Assembly (NCBI GenBank): GCA_035527235.1 | Contig: DATLAV010000197.1 | Coordinates: 1-16,884, forward strand | Direction: 5' to 3' | DNA length: 16,884 bases | Source of the DNA: BS750m-G28 sp035527235 | Lineage (GTDB): Archaea; Thermoproteota; Bathyarchaeia; TCS64 | In this document: positions 5,920 to 13,034 of the stretch, in pieces | Layout: each line of letters opens with the position of its first letter | Numbering within the stretch: the first letter of the stretch is position 1 | Translations under genes and position numbers: made by a program | The notes under the pieces: model-generated | Database searches by the model: none | Told to the model about the DNA's origin: nothing | The model's input: only the letters and a program-made list of their open reading frames with translations

Positions 5920-6804
5920 GTGACCGAGATGGAGAACGCTCTCAAGCCCACACTGCAGCCCTTCCTAGACCAGAGCACACAGCTCCAAGAGGCCGACTAC
6001 GCTGTCGTGGGGGCACCGTTTGATCTCACCTCATCCCACAGGAGCGGCTCAAGGTTCGCCCCCGAGGCTATCAGGGTGGCCAGCCGGTACATGGAGACCT
6101 ACAGCGCCCGAACGGGCCTCGACCTCGATAATGTCTCGATTACCGATCTGGGGAACGTCGAGCCCACCGGGGAAGTGAAGGACTACCTGAGGCTGGTCGA
6201 GGAGGTCATTCGCTCGCTCAGGGGCAAGGTCCCAGTCCTCGTCGGGGGAGAGCACTCCGTCACGTTGGGCGCCCTCAGGGCTCTGAGGCCTGATCTCGTC
6301 CTCGATTTTGACGCTCACCTGGATCTCAGGGACAGCCTGATGGGACTCAAGATGTCCCACGCCACTTACATGAGGCGTGCGATGGAGGAACTCGACTTTA
6401 GGTTGATAATCTTGGGGGTGAGGGCCCTCTCACGGGAGGAGCTGAAGTTCGTCAAGGATAACGGTGACCGAGTCCTTATGATCACCGCCAATGAAGTACT
6501 GAAGGGCTCATACGCACAGGACTCTGTATCTAACTGGTTGAAGCCTGCCTCTTCGGTCTACGTCAGCATCGACGCCGACGTCCTGGATCCATCCCAGGCA
6601 CCAGCTGTGGGCAACCCCTCACCCGAGGGGTTAGGCGTCAACGATCTCCTGGATCTCCTGGGGTCCTCGATCGACTCCCGGTGCGTCGGATTCGACCTCA
6701 CCGAGGTGAGCCCCCACTACGACTCCGGGACGACGGTATCCCAGGCCGCCTATATTATCCTGGAGACCATCTACCTCATCGAGAGGGGAAGGCGCACCGA
6801 CTGA
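5920..6804 (+). CDS. speB: agmatinase/arginase-family ureohydrolase
   Basis: This 294-residue ureohydrolase keeps all six manganese ligands: H112 in GGEHS, D131, H133 and D135 in DFDAHLDLRD, and D218 and D220 in SIDADVLDP. The late motif DLTEVSPHYD (E262) is also typical. Agmatinase converts agmatine to putrescine and urea, the main archaeal route from arginine to polyamines; length and motifs favour agmatinase over arginase or formiminoglutamase, but sequence alone does not prove the substrate. The usual APGTGTP-like stretch reads APAVGNPSPEG. GTG 5920 is given as the start, with AGGGG about 12 nt upstream; ATG 5929, in frame, is equally possible. It lies 16 nt behind the DUF211 gene and is probably cotranscribed with it. 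Confidence 0.9.
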   Translation: MTEMENALKPTLQPFLDQSTQLQEADYAVVGAPFDLTSSHRSGSRFAPEAIRVASRYMETYSARTGLDLDNVSITDLGNVEPTGEVKDYLRLVEEVIRSLRGKVPVLVGGEHSVTLGALRALRPDLVLDFDAHLDLRDSLMGLKMSHATYMRRAMEELDFRLIILGVRALSREELKFVKDNGDRVLMITANEVLKGSYAQDSVSNWLKPASSVYVSIDADVLDPSQAPAVGNPSPEGLGVNDLLDLLGSSIDSRCVGFDLTEVSPHYDSGTTVSQAAYIILETIYLIERGRRTD

Positions 6805-6814
6805 GTGAAATTCA

Positions 6815-6824
6815 TTATATTATA
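6815..6824 (+). promoter_or_regulatory. TATA box of the DNA polymerase gene
   Basis: TTATATTATA, preceded by GTGAAATTCA resembling a BRE, lies with its centre about 27 bp before TTG 6846. This predicts a leaderless mRNA and supports the TTG start. Confidence 0.6.
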
Positions 6825-6845
6825 CCTTTCTGACTAGTATCTGAG

Positions 6846-9413
6846 TTGGCTAGAGTGGGATTCAGGGTAGAAGAGGAGGTCTCGACCCCGAGAGGGCGAC
6901 TGGCGCCGGAGCAGCTACCCCCGTCATACCTCCTATCGGCCGGCTACGACGGCAAGCAGGAGAAGGCGTTCCTCCGCCTCTACGAGCCCGAGTCCAAGCA
7001 GGTCTTCCTCTGGTACGACAACACCGGCCACCTGTCCTACTGCATCTCCAAGCTCACCCCTGACGAGCTGGGGAAGAACGACCGGCTCCTCTCCTATCCG
7101 GACTTCCTCCTCCTCGAGGCCGAGGAGAAGTACGACGCCCTGGCCGACGAAAATATTCAAGTTACCAAGGTGATCGCCTCAAATCCTCTCGCGATCGGAG
7201 GTGGGAGGGACGGGGGCATCAGGAGCATCATAGGCGAAAGCTGGGAGAGCCGGATAAGGTACTACCAGAACTACATATTCGACAGGCGCTTGATCCCTGG
7301 GATGCCCTACCGAGTCGTGGACGGGGATCTGGTTGCGGAGGAGTACGAGCTCCCTGCTGAGATCTCCTCCGAGATGGAGGGTCTCCTCTCAGATCAGGAG
7401 CCCGAGTTCAAGGAGCACATGATGGAGTGGGCCCGCTTACTACAGTGCCCTGTCCCAAATATTCGAAGAGTCGCAGTGGACATCGAGGTCTACACCTCCG
7501 TGGCCAACAGGATACCGAACCCCGAGGAGGCCATCGAGCCGATCACGGCGGTCTCCTTCGTCACCTCCGAGGGGAGGAGGCGTGTCATCCTCCTCAACGA
7601 CACGGGTGAGGAAGCCGAGCTCCCTGAGATCGAGGGAGCCGAGGTGGCGTTCTACGAGGACGAGAGGGAGCTGGTGGCCGAAACCCTCAGGGTGCTAGAC
7701 GAGTACCCGGTCGTGCTCACGTTCAACGGCGACAACTTCGACCTCAGGTACCTGAAGAACAGGGCGGGGAACCTCGCCTTTTCTCAGGACGAGATACCCA
7801 TCACCCTCGGTCGCCAGTTCGCGTACCTCACCAACGGCCTCCACATCGACCTCTACCGCTTCTACCTGAACCGGTCGATCCAGATCTATGCCTTCGGGAA
7901 TAGGTACAGGGAGAACACCCTCGACGACGTCGCCGGTGGGGTCATCGGTAAGAAGAAGATCCACGTAGAGAAAATCACGGATCTGAGTTTCGAGGAGCTG
8001 GCCCGCTACTGCCTCAATGACTCCGACATTACCTACGAGCTCGCCAGCTTCAACGACGATCTGGCGATGAAGCTGATGGTGATCCTCAGCCGCGTGAGCA
8101 AGATGACGATGGAGGACCTGACGCGGATGGGAGTGAGCCGTTGGATTCTAGCCCTCATGGAGTGGGAGCACCGGAAGAGGGGCTGGCTCATACCGAACAC
8201 CCAGGACATTCTGGAGGCGAAGGGGGGCACCACCACCGAGGCGGTCATCAAGGGGAAGAAGTATCAGGGGGCCATCGTTCAGGACCCCAAGCCCGGCGTC
8301 CACTTCGGGGTCACGGTCCTCGACTTCGCCAGCCTCTACCCCTCAGCAATACGGAACTGGAACTTGAGCTACGAGACGCTGCTCTGTAAGCACGAAGAGT
8401 GCAGGGAGAATAAGGTTCCTGGTACACCTCACTGGGTCTGCACCCAGAGGAGGGGCATGACGAGTCTCATCATCGGCAGCCTCAGGGACCTCAGGGTGCT
8501 CAGGTACAAGCCCCTAAGCAAGGACAGCTCGCTCTCAATCGAGGAACGCACCTTCTACGACGTCATCCAGGCCGCCCTTAAGGTATTCCTCAACGCCAGC
8601 TACGGCGTCTTCGGAGCCGAATCGTTTCCCCTCTACTGCCCGCCCCTAGCGGAGAGTACGGCTGCCGTCGGCCGGTACGCGATGACTCAGGCCGTCCAGC
8701 AGTCGGAGCGGCTGGGAATAGAGGTGCTCTACGGAGACACGGACAGCGTCTTCCTCGCGCACCCGACTCAGCAGCAGATAGATGATCTGGTCGCATGGAC
8801 CGACAAGGAGCTGGGCATCGACCTCGACGTCGATAAGGTGTACAGGTACGCCATCTTCTCTAAGAGAAAGAAGAACTACCTGGGAGTCTACGAGGACGGG
8901 AGCGTCGATATAAAGGGGCTGACCGGGAAGAAGCGGCACATCCCCCCGCTGCTCAAGGAGTCGTTCCTCCAGCTCACCCGGGTCCTGAGCGAGGTCAGAA
9001 GCCCCGAGGACATGCCTGGAGCGAAGAAGGAGATCAGGGGCCTCGTGGAGACCGTGTACAGGAGGCTGAAGGATAGGGAGTTCGACATCGAGGAGCTCGC
9101 CTTCAGCATGATGCTTGGGCGGCGGCTGTCCAGCTACACGACCAACCCGCAGCACGTGAAGGCGGCGAGGATGCTCGCCGAGACGGGGGTTAACCTGGAC
9201 ATCGGTGACATCATCAGGTACATCATCACGACCAACGACGTGAAGCCCGTCCAGATGGCAACCAACAGGGACGTCGACATCAACAAGTACCTCGAGCACC
9301 TGGAGTCCATGTTCGAGCAGCTCCTCGACGCACTGGACATGAGCTTCGACGAGATGGTCGGGAGGCCACAGCAGACATCACTCGGGTCATTCTTCGGTCC
9401 GAGAGGCGATTGA
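6846..9413 (+). CDS. polB: family-B DNA polymerase (PolB1-like) with C-terminal PIP box
   Basis: This 855-residue replicative-type polymerase is complete. The 3'-5' exonuclease motifs are intact: VDIEVY (D212, E214), NGDNFDLRYL and YCLNDSDITYEL. Polymerase motif A is DFASLYPS (493-), motif B KVFLNASYG (579-587) and motif C YGDTDS (629-634, D631 and D633). A cysteine-containing insert between motifs A and B (LLCKHEEC and HWVCTQRRG) resembles crenarchaeal PolB1. The extreme C-terminus holds Q843-TSLGSFF (to F850), an exact QxxLxxFF PCNA-binding box. The protein should therefore be a proofreading polymerase tethered to the sliding clamp. The start at TTG 6846 is set by a TATA box at leaderless spacing; GTG 6855 is an alternative. 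It stands alone between the agmatinase gene and the gat operon. Confidence 0.97.
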   Translation: MARVGFRVEEEVSTPRGRLAPEQLPPSYLLSAGYDGKQEKAFLRLYEPESKQVFLWYDNTGHLSYCISKLTPDELGKNDRLLSYPDFLLLEAEEKYDALADENIQVTKVIASNPLAIGGGRDGGIRSIIGESWESRIRYYQNYIFDRRLIPGMPYRVVDGDLVAEEYELPAEISSEMEGLLSDQEPEFKEHMMEWARLLQCPVPNIRRVAVDIEVYTSVANRIPNPEEAIEPITAVSFVTSEGRRRVILLNDTGEEAELPEIEGAEVAFYEDERELVAETLRVLDEYPVVLTFNGDNFDLRYLKNRAGNLAFSQDEIPITLGRQFAYLTNGLHIDLYRFYLNRSIQIYAFGNRYRENTLDDVAGGVIGKKKIHVEKITDLSFEELARYCLNDSDITYELASFNDDLAMKLMVILSRVSKMTMEDLTRMGVSRWILALMEWEHRKRGWLIPNTQDILEAKGGTTTEAVIKGKKYQGAIVQDPKPGVHFGVTVLDFASLYPSAIRNWNLSYETLLCKHEECRENKVPGTPHWVCTQRRGMTSLIIGSLRDLRVLRYKPLSKDSSLSIEERTFYDVIQAALKVFLNASYGVFGAESFPLYCPPLAESTAAVGRYAMTQAVQQSERLGIEVLYGDTDSVFLAHPTQQQIDDLVAWTDKELGIDLDVDKVYRYAIFSKRKKNYLGVYEDGSVDIKGLTGKKRHIPPLLKESFLQLTRVLSEVRSPEDMPGAKKEIRGLVETVYRRLKDREFDIEELAFSMMLGRRLSSYTTNPQHVKAARMLAETGVNLDIGDIIRYIITTNDVKPVQMATNRDVDINKYLEHLESMFEQLLDALDMSFDEMVGRPQQTSLGSFFGPRGD

Positions 9414-9458
9414 TGGATTCGCAAAAAGAAACGAATCATCCTGATGGAACACAAATAT

Positions 9459-9467
9459 ATTTAAATA
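9459..9467 (+). promoter_or_regulatory. TATA box, probable main gatCAB promoter
   Basis: ATTTAAATA preceded by an A-rich ACAAAT is the strongest TATA element in the 184-bp gap. Initiation near 9490 would give a leader of about 110 nt before gatC, long for this genome segment. Confidence 0.45.
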
Positions 9468-9498
9468 GGTTCTAGGGGACCCCAATCGAGGACACGAG

Positions 9499-9549
9499 AT
9501 GATGGGTGAGTGCTTTAATATGTTCGCACTACGTGACCCCCGTATCTAG
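9499..9549 (+). other. possible 16-codon leader ORF before gatC
   Basis: ATG ATG at 9499 opens a 16-codon frame ending in TAG at 9547-9549, placed about 9 nt after the start site predicted from the TATA box at 9459. It contains no Asn-rich run beyond a single Asn codon, so classical attenuation is not evident. It may be chance. Confidence 0.2.
9514..9520 (+). promoter_or_regulatory. second TATA-like element before gatC
   Basis: TTTAATA could direct initiation near 9543, leaving a leader of about 55 nt that still contains the gatC ribosome-binding site. It is weaker than the element at 9459. Confidence 0.3.
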
Positions 9550-9580
9550 TTTCCTTTGTGTCGTTTTCTCCAATCCATCT

Positions 9581-9589
9581 GGTGGGAGG
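9581..9589 (+). promoter_or_regulatory. ribosome-binding site of gatC
   Basis: GGTGGGAGG lies 8 nt before TTG 9598. This decides that TTG, not the upstream GTG at 9556, is the start of gatC. Confidence 0.65.
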
Positions 9590-9597
9590 CCCTCTCC

Positions 9598-9888
9598 TTG
9601 ACTGAGGAGTGGGTCATAGACAGACGGCTCCTCGAGCACCTCGCCCAGGTCTCGCGACTCAAACTAACTGACGATGAACTGGACAAGTTCACCGAGCAGC
9701 TCCAAGTGATCCTGCAGGCGTTCAGGGAGATCGAGGAGATCGACACAGAGGGCGTAGAGCCAAGCTTCCACCCCATCGATGTCAGGAACGTACTAAGGGA
9801 AGACGCGGTGAAAGCCTGGAAGTGGGACCCCCTGGAAAACTCCAGACACGTCGAGGGCAGATACCTGAAGGGGCCGAGGATAACGTGA
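9598..9888 (+). CDS. gatC: Asp/Glu-tRNA amidotransferase subunit C
   Basis: This 96-residue protein has the GatC pattern: an N-terminal helix DRRLLEHLAQVSRLKLTDDE, a middle EQLQVILQAFREIEEIDTEGV and the extended VEPSFHPIDVRNVLREDAV segment that wraps around GatA. GatC is the small linker that stabilises the GatA-GatB complex. The usual length is about 95 residues, agreeing with the TTG 9598 start chosen from its ribosome-binding site. It is the first gene of the gatC-gatA-gatB operon, and its stop overlaps the GTG start of gatA in GTGA. Confidence 0.93.
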   Translation: MTEEWVIDRRLLEHLAQVSRLKLTDDELDKFTEQLQVILQAFREIEEIDTEGVEPSFHPIDVRNVLREDAVKAWKWDPLENSRHVEGRYLKGPRIT

Positions 9889-11204
9889 CAGACCCATTCC
9901 TCCGCGCCAAGGAGCTTGACGAGAAGTACAGGTTCCTCAACGCAGTCGCCCAGGATACCACGTCCACAGGAGCTGGGAGGCTCCAGGGCTACTCCGTCTC
10001 CGTCAAGGACTGCATCTGCACGAAGGGCATCGAGACCAAGGCGGGCTCCCGAATCCTCGAGGGCTACGTGCCCCCTTTCGACGCCACCGTCGTCTCCCGG
10101 TGCAGGTCCGAGGGGGCCGTAATCCTCGGGAAGACGACCCAGGACGAGTTCGGCTTCGGAACGTTCAACGTCAACACGCCCTACAACGTCCCCTTGAACC
10201 CCCACGATCTTGAGAGGACGTGCGGAGGGAGCTCGGGTGGCGCCGCCTGTCTCACTGCTGTAGCGGACTTCCCTCATCTGGCGCTCGCCGAGTCGACGGG
10301 GGGCTCCATCTCCTGCCCCGCCTCGTTCTGCGGTGTAGTAGGGGTAACGCCCACCTACGGGAGGGTCAGCCGATGGGGGCTCATCGACTACGCCAACAGC
10401 CTCGACAAGATTGGCTGCATGGCGAAGACCGTCGGTGAAGTAGCCCTCCTTCTCTCTGTCATCGGGGGCCCCGACGAGTACGACTCCACAGTCCTAGATG
10501 TTCCAGAGGAGGACTTCGCGGATCTAGAGATCTCCGTAGAGGGCGTCAAAATGGGGGTACCCGAGGAGTACTTCGCCGAGGGCGTCGACGACGGCGTGAA
10601 GGACAGCATCTGGGTCGCTCTGAAGGTGCTTGAGGGCGAGGGCGCCGACCTCTCGGAGGTTTCCCTGCCCCACACGGGTGTGGCCCTCTCCGCTTACTAC
10701 ATCATCGCCATGGCCGAGGCCTCCACGAACCTCGCTAAGCTGTGTGGCCTCAGATATGGCCTCCAGCCGGAGGAGGGGGGCAACTTCGACGAGTACTTCA
10801 GCAGGGTCAGAGCGGAGGGCTTCAGCGAGGAGGCGAAGAGGCGAATTATCCTGGGCACCTTCACGAGGATGGCGGGCTACCGTGACGCCTACTATCTGAA
10901 GGCGTTGAAGGTGAGGACCAGGGTCATCGAGGACTTCAAGAGGGCCTTCGAGGAGGTGGACGTCCTCGCCGCGCCGACTATGCCCGTCGTCGCCCCGCGC
11001 TTCAACGAGATCGCGGAGATGGAGCCCATCCAGCAGTACATGATGGATGTACTCACCGTAGCCCCGAACCTCGCCGGCGTCCCCATGATATCCATACCCT
11101 GCGGAGAGGTTGATGGCATGCCCGCCGGACTCCACATCATGGCGGACCACCTGGAGGAGACAAAGATGCTGGGCGTAGCCCGAGCGTGGGAGGTGCTCCG
11201 TTGA
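9885..11204 (+). CDS. gatA: Asp/Glu-tRNA amidotransferase subunit A (glutaminase)
   Basis: This 439-residue amidase-signature protein releases ammonia from glutamine for transfer by GatB. The Ser-cisSer-Lys triad is present: K41 in VSVKD, S116 in CGGSSGG and nucleophile S141 in STGGSIS. Compared with bacterial GatA, the stretch usually written GSDTGGSIRQP reads AESTGGSISCP and there is one extra residue between the two serines; this may be normal in the lineage. The rest (ASFCGVVGVTPTYGRVSRWG, NSLDKIG, AAPTMPVVAP, NLAGVPMISIPCG) is standard. GTG 9885 overlaps the gatC stop by 4 nt and has GGGG/GAGG upstream; a longer in-frame extension to 9822 lies entirely within gatC and is rejected. The stop overlaps the gatB start in TTGA. 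Confidence 0.95.
   Translation: MTDPFLRAKELDEKYRFLNAVAQDTTSTGAGRLQGYSVSVKDCICTKGIETKAGSRILEGYVPPFDATVVSRCRSEGAVILGKTTQDEFGFGTFNVNTPYNVPLNPHDLERTCGGSSGGAACLTAVADFPHLALAESTGGSISCPASFCGVVGVTPTYGRVSRWGLIDYANSLDKIGCMAKTVGEVALLLSVIGGPDEYDSTVLDVPEEDFADLEISVEGVKMGVPEEYFAEGVDDGVKDSIWVALKVLEGEGADLSEVSLPHTGVALSAYYIIAMAEASTNLAKLCGLRYGLQPEEGGNFDEYFSRVRAEGFSEEAKRRIILGTFTRMAGYRDAYYLKALKVRTRVIEDFKRAFEEVDVLAAPTMPVVAPRFNEIAEMEPIQQYMMDVLTVAPNLAGVPMISIPCGEVDGMPAGLHIMADHLEETKMLGVARAWEVLR
11188..11194 (+). promoter_or_regulatory. ribosome-binding site of gatB inside gatA
   Basis: GGGAGGT lies 6 nt before TTG 11201. It fixes the gatB start there and makes the longer GTG 11186 start unlikely, since that start would lie on the binding site itself. 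Confidence 0.65.
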
Positions 11205-12622
11205 GTGCGGTCATGGGCCTGGAGATCCACGTCCACCTGTTGACAGAGAGCAAGCTGCTCTGCGGATGCAGCACGGACAACGAGGGTCGCGCGCCTAACG
11301 AGAACACCTGCCCCATCTGTATGGGCTTCCCCGGCTCCAAGCCGAGGCTGAACAGGCGGGCCCTAGAGCACGGCGTGAAGATCGCCAAGGCGTTGAACTG
11401 TAGGGTGCTCCCGGAGGTCAGGTTCTCGAGAAAGGGCTACTTCTACCCCGACATGCCCAAGAACTTCCAGATCACCCAGTACGAAGTCCCCTTAGGAGAG
11501 GGGGGGCACCTACTCCTCGAAGGGAGGCGGATCGGTATAACCCGGGTCCACATCGAGGAGGACCCGGCCAAACTCGTCCACATCGGAGGCGACATCACCA
11601 GCGCCAAGTACACACTGATCGATCACAACAGGTCCGGGATACCCCTCGCAGAGATAGTCACCGCCCCTGAGATCACCTCCCCTAAGGAGGCCAGGCTGTT
11701 CCTCAACAAGCTGAGCCTGATACTGGAGCACCTCGGGGCCTTCGATCCCTGCGGGGAGGGCTCGATACGCATCGACGCCAACATCAGCCTTGAGGGCGGC
11801 CAGAGGGTCGAGGTGAAGAACATCACCGGCTTCAGGAGCGTCGAGGACGCCCTCAACTACGAGATCATCCGTCAGAGGAGCATGGCAAACATGGGCATCG
11901 CCGTCGAGAGGGAGACTCGCCACTACGACGCCGAGACGAACACGACGAGCACCCTCAGGAAGAAGGAGCAAGAGGAGGACTACGGCTACATCGTCGAGCC
12001 CGATCTGGTCGTCATAGACGTCACCGACGACTGGATCAAGGAGCTGGAGGACGAGATGCCCGAACTCCCCGACGCCAGGATCCAGAGGTTCGTCGAGCAG
12101 TACGGGCTGCCCCCGCTCCAGAGTGGCATCATCGTCAACGCGGGCCTCGACATGTCCGAGTTCTACGAGGAGTGCTGCAGGCTCCCTGGAGACCCGAAGG
12201 AGGTCGCCAGATGGGTCGTCACCTTCCTCATGAAGAGCCTCAACTATGAGGGGCTCAGCCTGAGGGACTCCAAGGTGAACCCCGAGACCTTCGTGGAGCT
12301 GCTGGAGCTCATGGACGAAGGGACGATCTCGGAGAGGCTGGCGAAGGAGCTCATAAAGGAGTACGTGAGCACCGGCCTCTCCCCGCGGAAACTGGTGGAG
12401 GAGAGGGACCTCGGGCTTATGCCTTTAGATGAGATCAGGGCGGTCGTGGAGTCCGTCATCGAGAACAACCCGAAGGCCGTTGATGACTTCAGGGATGGGG
12501 AGCCCAAGGTGGTGGACTTCATCCTCGGACAGGTCCTCAGGAGGATCAGGGCGAGGGGTCGCCCCACGAAGATCATGGAGCAGATAGTAGAGAAGTTGAA
12601 GAGTGCCTCGGTAGCTCAGTAG
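11201..12622 (+). CDS. gatB: Asp/Glu-tRNA amidotransferase subunit B
   Basis: This 473-residue subunit binds the misacylated tRNA, phosphorylates the Asp (or Glu) and amidates it. The N-terminal kinase/amidase domain is recognisable from VMGLEIHVHL, the zinc-type cysteines CGC...CPIC, FSRKGYFYPDMPKNFQITQY, HIEEDPAKL, DHNRSGIPLAEIV and GSIRIDANISL. The C-terminal helical and YqeY-like tRNA-binding parts reach the end (ILGQVLRRIRARGRPTKIM). TTG 11201 is chosen because of the ribosome-binding site and the 4-nt overlap with gatA. In archaea GatCAB mainly serves Asn-tRNA(Asn), Gln being handled by GatDE. The last five codons and the stop (12605-12622) are simultaneously the acceptor and D-arm of tRNA-Asn, so the C-terminal ASVAQ is dictated by the tRNA. 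Confidence 0.96.
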   Translation: MSAVMGLEIHVHLLTESKLLCGCSTDNEGRAPNENTCPICMGFPGSKPRLNRRALEHGVKIAKALNCRVLPEVRFSRKGYFYPDMPKNFQITQYEVPLGEGGHLLLEGRRIGITRVHIEEDPAKLVHIGGDITSAKYTLIDHNRSGIPLAEIVTAPEITSPKEARLFLNKLSLILEHLGAFDPCGEGSIRIDANISLEGGQRVEVKNITGFRSVEDALNYEIIRQRSMANMGIAVERETRHYDAETNTTSTLRKKEQEEDYGYIVEPDLVVIDVTDDWIKELEDEMPELPDARIQRFVEQYGLPPLQSGIIVNAGLDMSEFYEECCRLPGDPKEVARWVVTFLMKSLNYEGLSLRDSKVNPETFVELLELMDEGTISERLAKELIKEYVSTGLSPRKLVEERDLGLMPLDEIRAVVESVIENNPKAVDDFRDGEPKVVDFILGQVLRRIRARGRPTKIMEQIVEKLKSASVAQ

Positions 12623-12680
12623 GTAGAGCAACTGGCTGTTAACCAGTAGGTCGGAAGTTCGAGTCTTTCCCGGGGCGCCA
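12605..12680 (+). tRNA. tRNA-Asn (anticodon GTT), CCA encoded
   Basis: A complete 76-nt cloverleaf. The acceptor stem GCCTCGG pairs with CCGGGGC, with one U-G wobble at position 4. The D-stem is GCTC/GAGC with an 8-nt loop containing GG. The anticodon stem ACTGG/CCAGT closes the loop CTGTTAA, anticodon GTT at 12638-12640. The variable loop is 5 nt, and the T-stem GGAAG/CTTTC closes TTCGAGT. The discriminator is G and the CCA tail is in the genome. There is no intron. The first 18 nt overlap the end of gatB, whose stop TAG falls at the D-stem/D-loop. No TATA box is visible 25-40 bp upstream, inside gatB, so the tRNA is probably processed from the gat transcript. Confidence 0.96.
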
Positions 12681-12691
12681 CTAATCTTACT

Positions 12692-12720
12692 AGAACTCAG
12701 GTTCTTTCATTCAAAGAAAG
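12692..12720 (+). terminator. possible hairpin(s) after tRNA-Asn
   Basis: AGAAC-TCAG-GTTCT forms a 5-bp hairpin 12 nt past the tRNA, and CTTTC...GAAAG forms a second stem overlapping it by two bases, so the two are mutually exclusive. They may mark the end or a processing site of the gat-tRNA transcript. There is no strong T tract directly after them. Confidence 0.3.
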
Positions 12721-12814
12721 TAGCTGCGCAAAGCTCCCGGGAAACAAGAAACGGAGCGTAGGGCCGAGAGTTCTAAGGACCCTGTTTTAATTCTCGATGC
12801 AATTTGGATCAGAG

Positions 12815-12884
12815 TTGACTGATATATCTTCGGCTTCAGTGCAACACGTGCTGAGCCCGTATCATCCTAGAAATATCATTTTTT
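12815..12884 (+). ncRNA. candidate small structured RNA or terminator
   Basis: The stem CGGC(T)TCAGTGC-AACAC-GTGCTGA-GCC(C)G at 12831-12859 gives about 11 pairs with single-base bulges and two G-U pairs. It is followed 20 nt later by TTTTTT, and a TATA-like TTTTAATT lies about 30 bp before the proposed 5' end. This could be an independent small RNA of about 70 nt, or the terminator of the gat-tRNA transcript. Confidence 0.25.
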
Positions 12885-12995
12885 CGTCTTTCTCAAAAAC
12901 TGCTCAATAAACCCTCATAACGAACGGGAAAAAGACCAAATACGACGGACGCTTTCCTGCAAACGATGCGGTGGACTAGTATCTATGATTCAAAA

Positions 12996-13004
12996 TTTTA
13001 TTAA
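12996..13004 (+). promoter_or_regulatory. TATA box of the subtilase gene
   Basis: TTTTATTAA, preceded by CAAAA as a plausible BRE, lies 31 bp before ATG 13035. It predicts a leader of only a few bases and supports that start. Confidence 0.55.
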
Positions 13005-13034
13005 GAATCGAAGCTGATATCAAATCGATCTATA

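Larger units (their letters stand above)
12681..13034. other. 354-bp AT-richer spacer between tRNA-Asn and the subtilase gene
   Basis: No protein gene is evident. The spacer holds the post-tRNA hairpins, a TATA-like TTTTAATT (12785-12792), a strong hairpin (12831-12859) followed by a T6 run (12879-12884), and the subtilase promoter. Its base composition is clearly more AT-rich than the coding regions. Confidence 0.6.

Noticed and set aside
8646..9299. 217-codon leftward frame inside the polymerase gene
   Set aside because: Antisense shadow of strongly conserved polymerase sequence; low-complexity Val/Leu/Asp composition.
9822..9884. Longer N-terminus for GatA beginning at 9822
   Set aside because: It lies wholly inside gatC, and GTG 9885 has the expected GTGA overlap and a normal GatA N-terminus.
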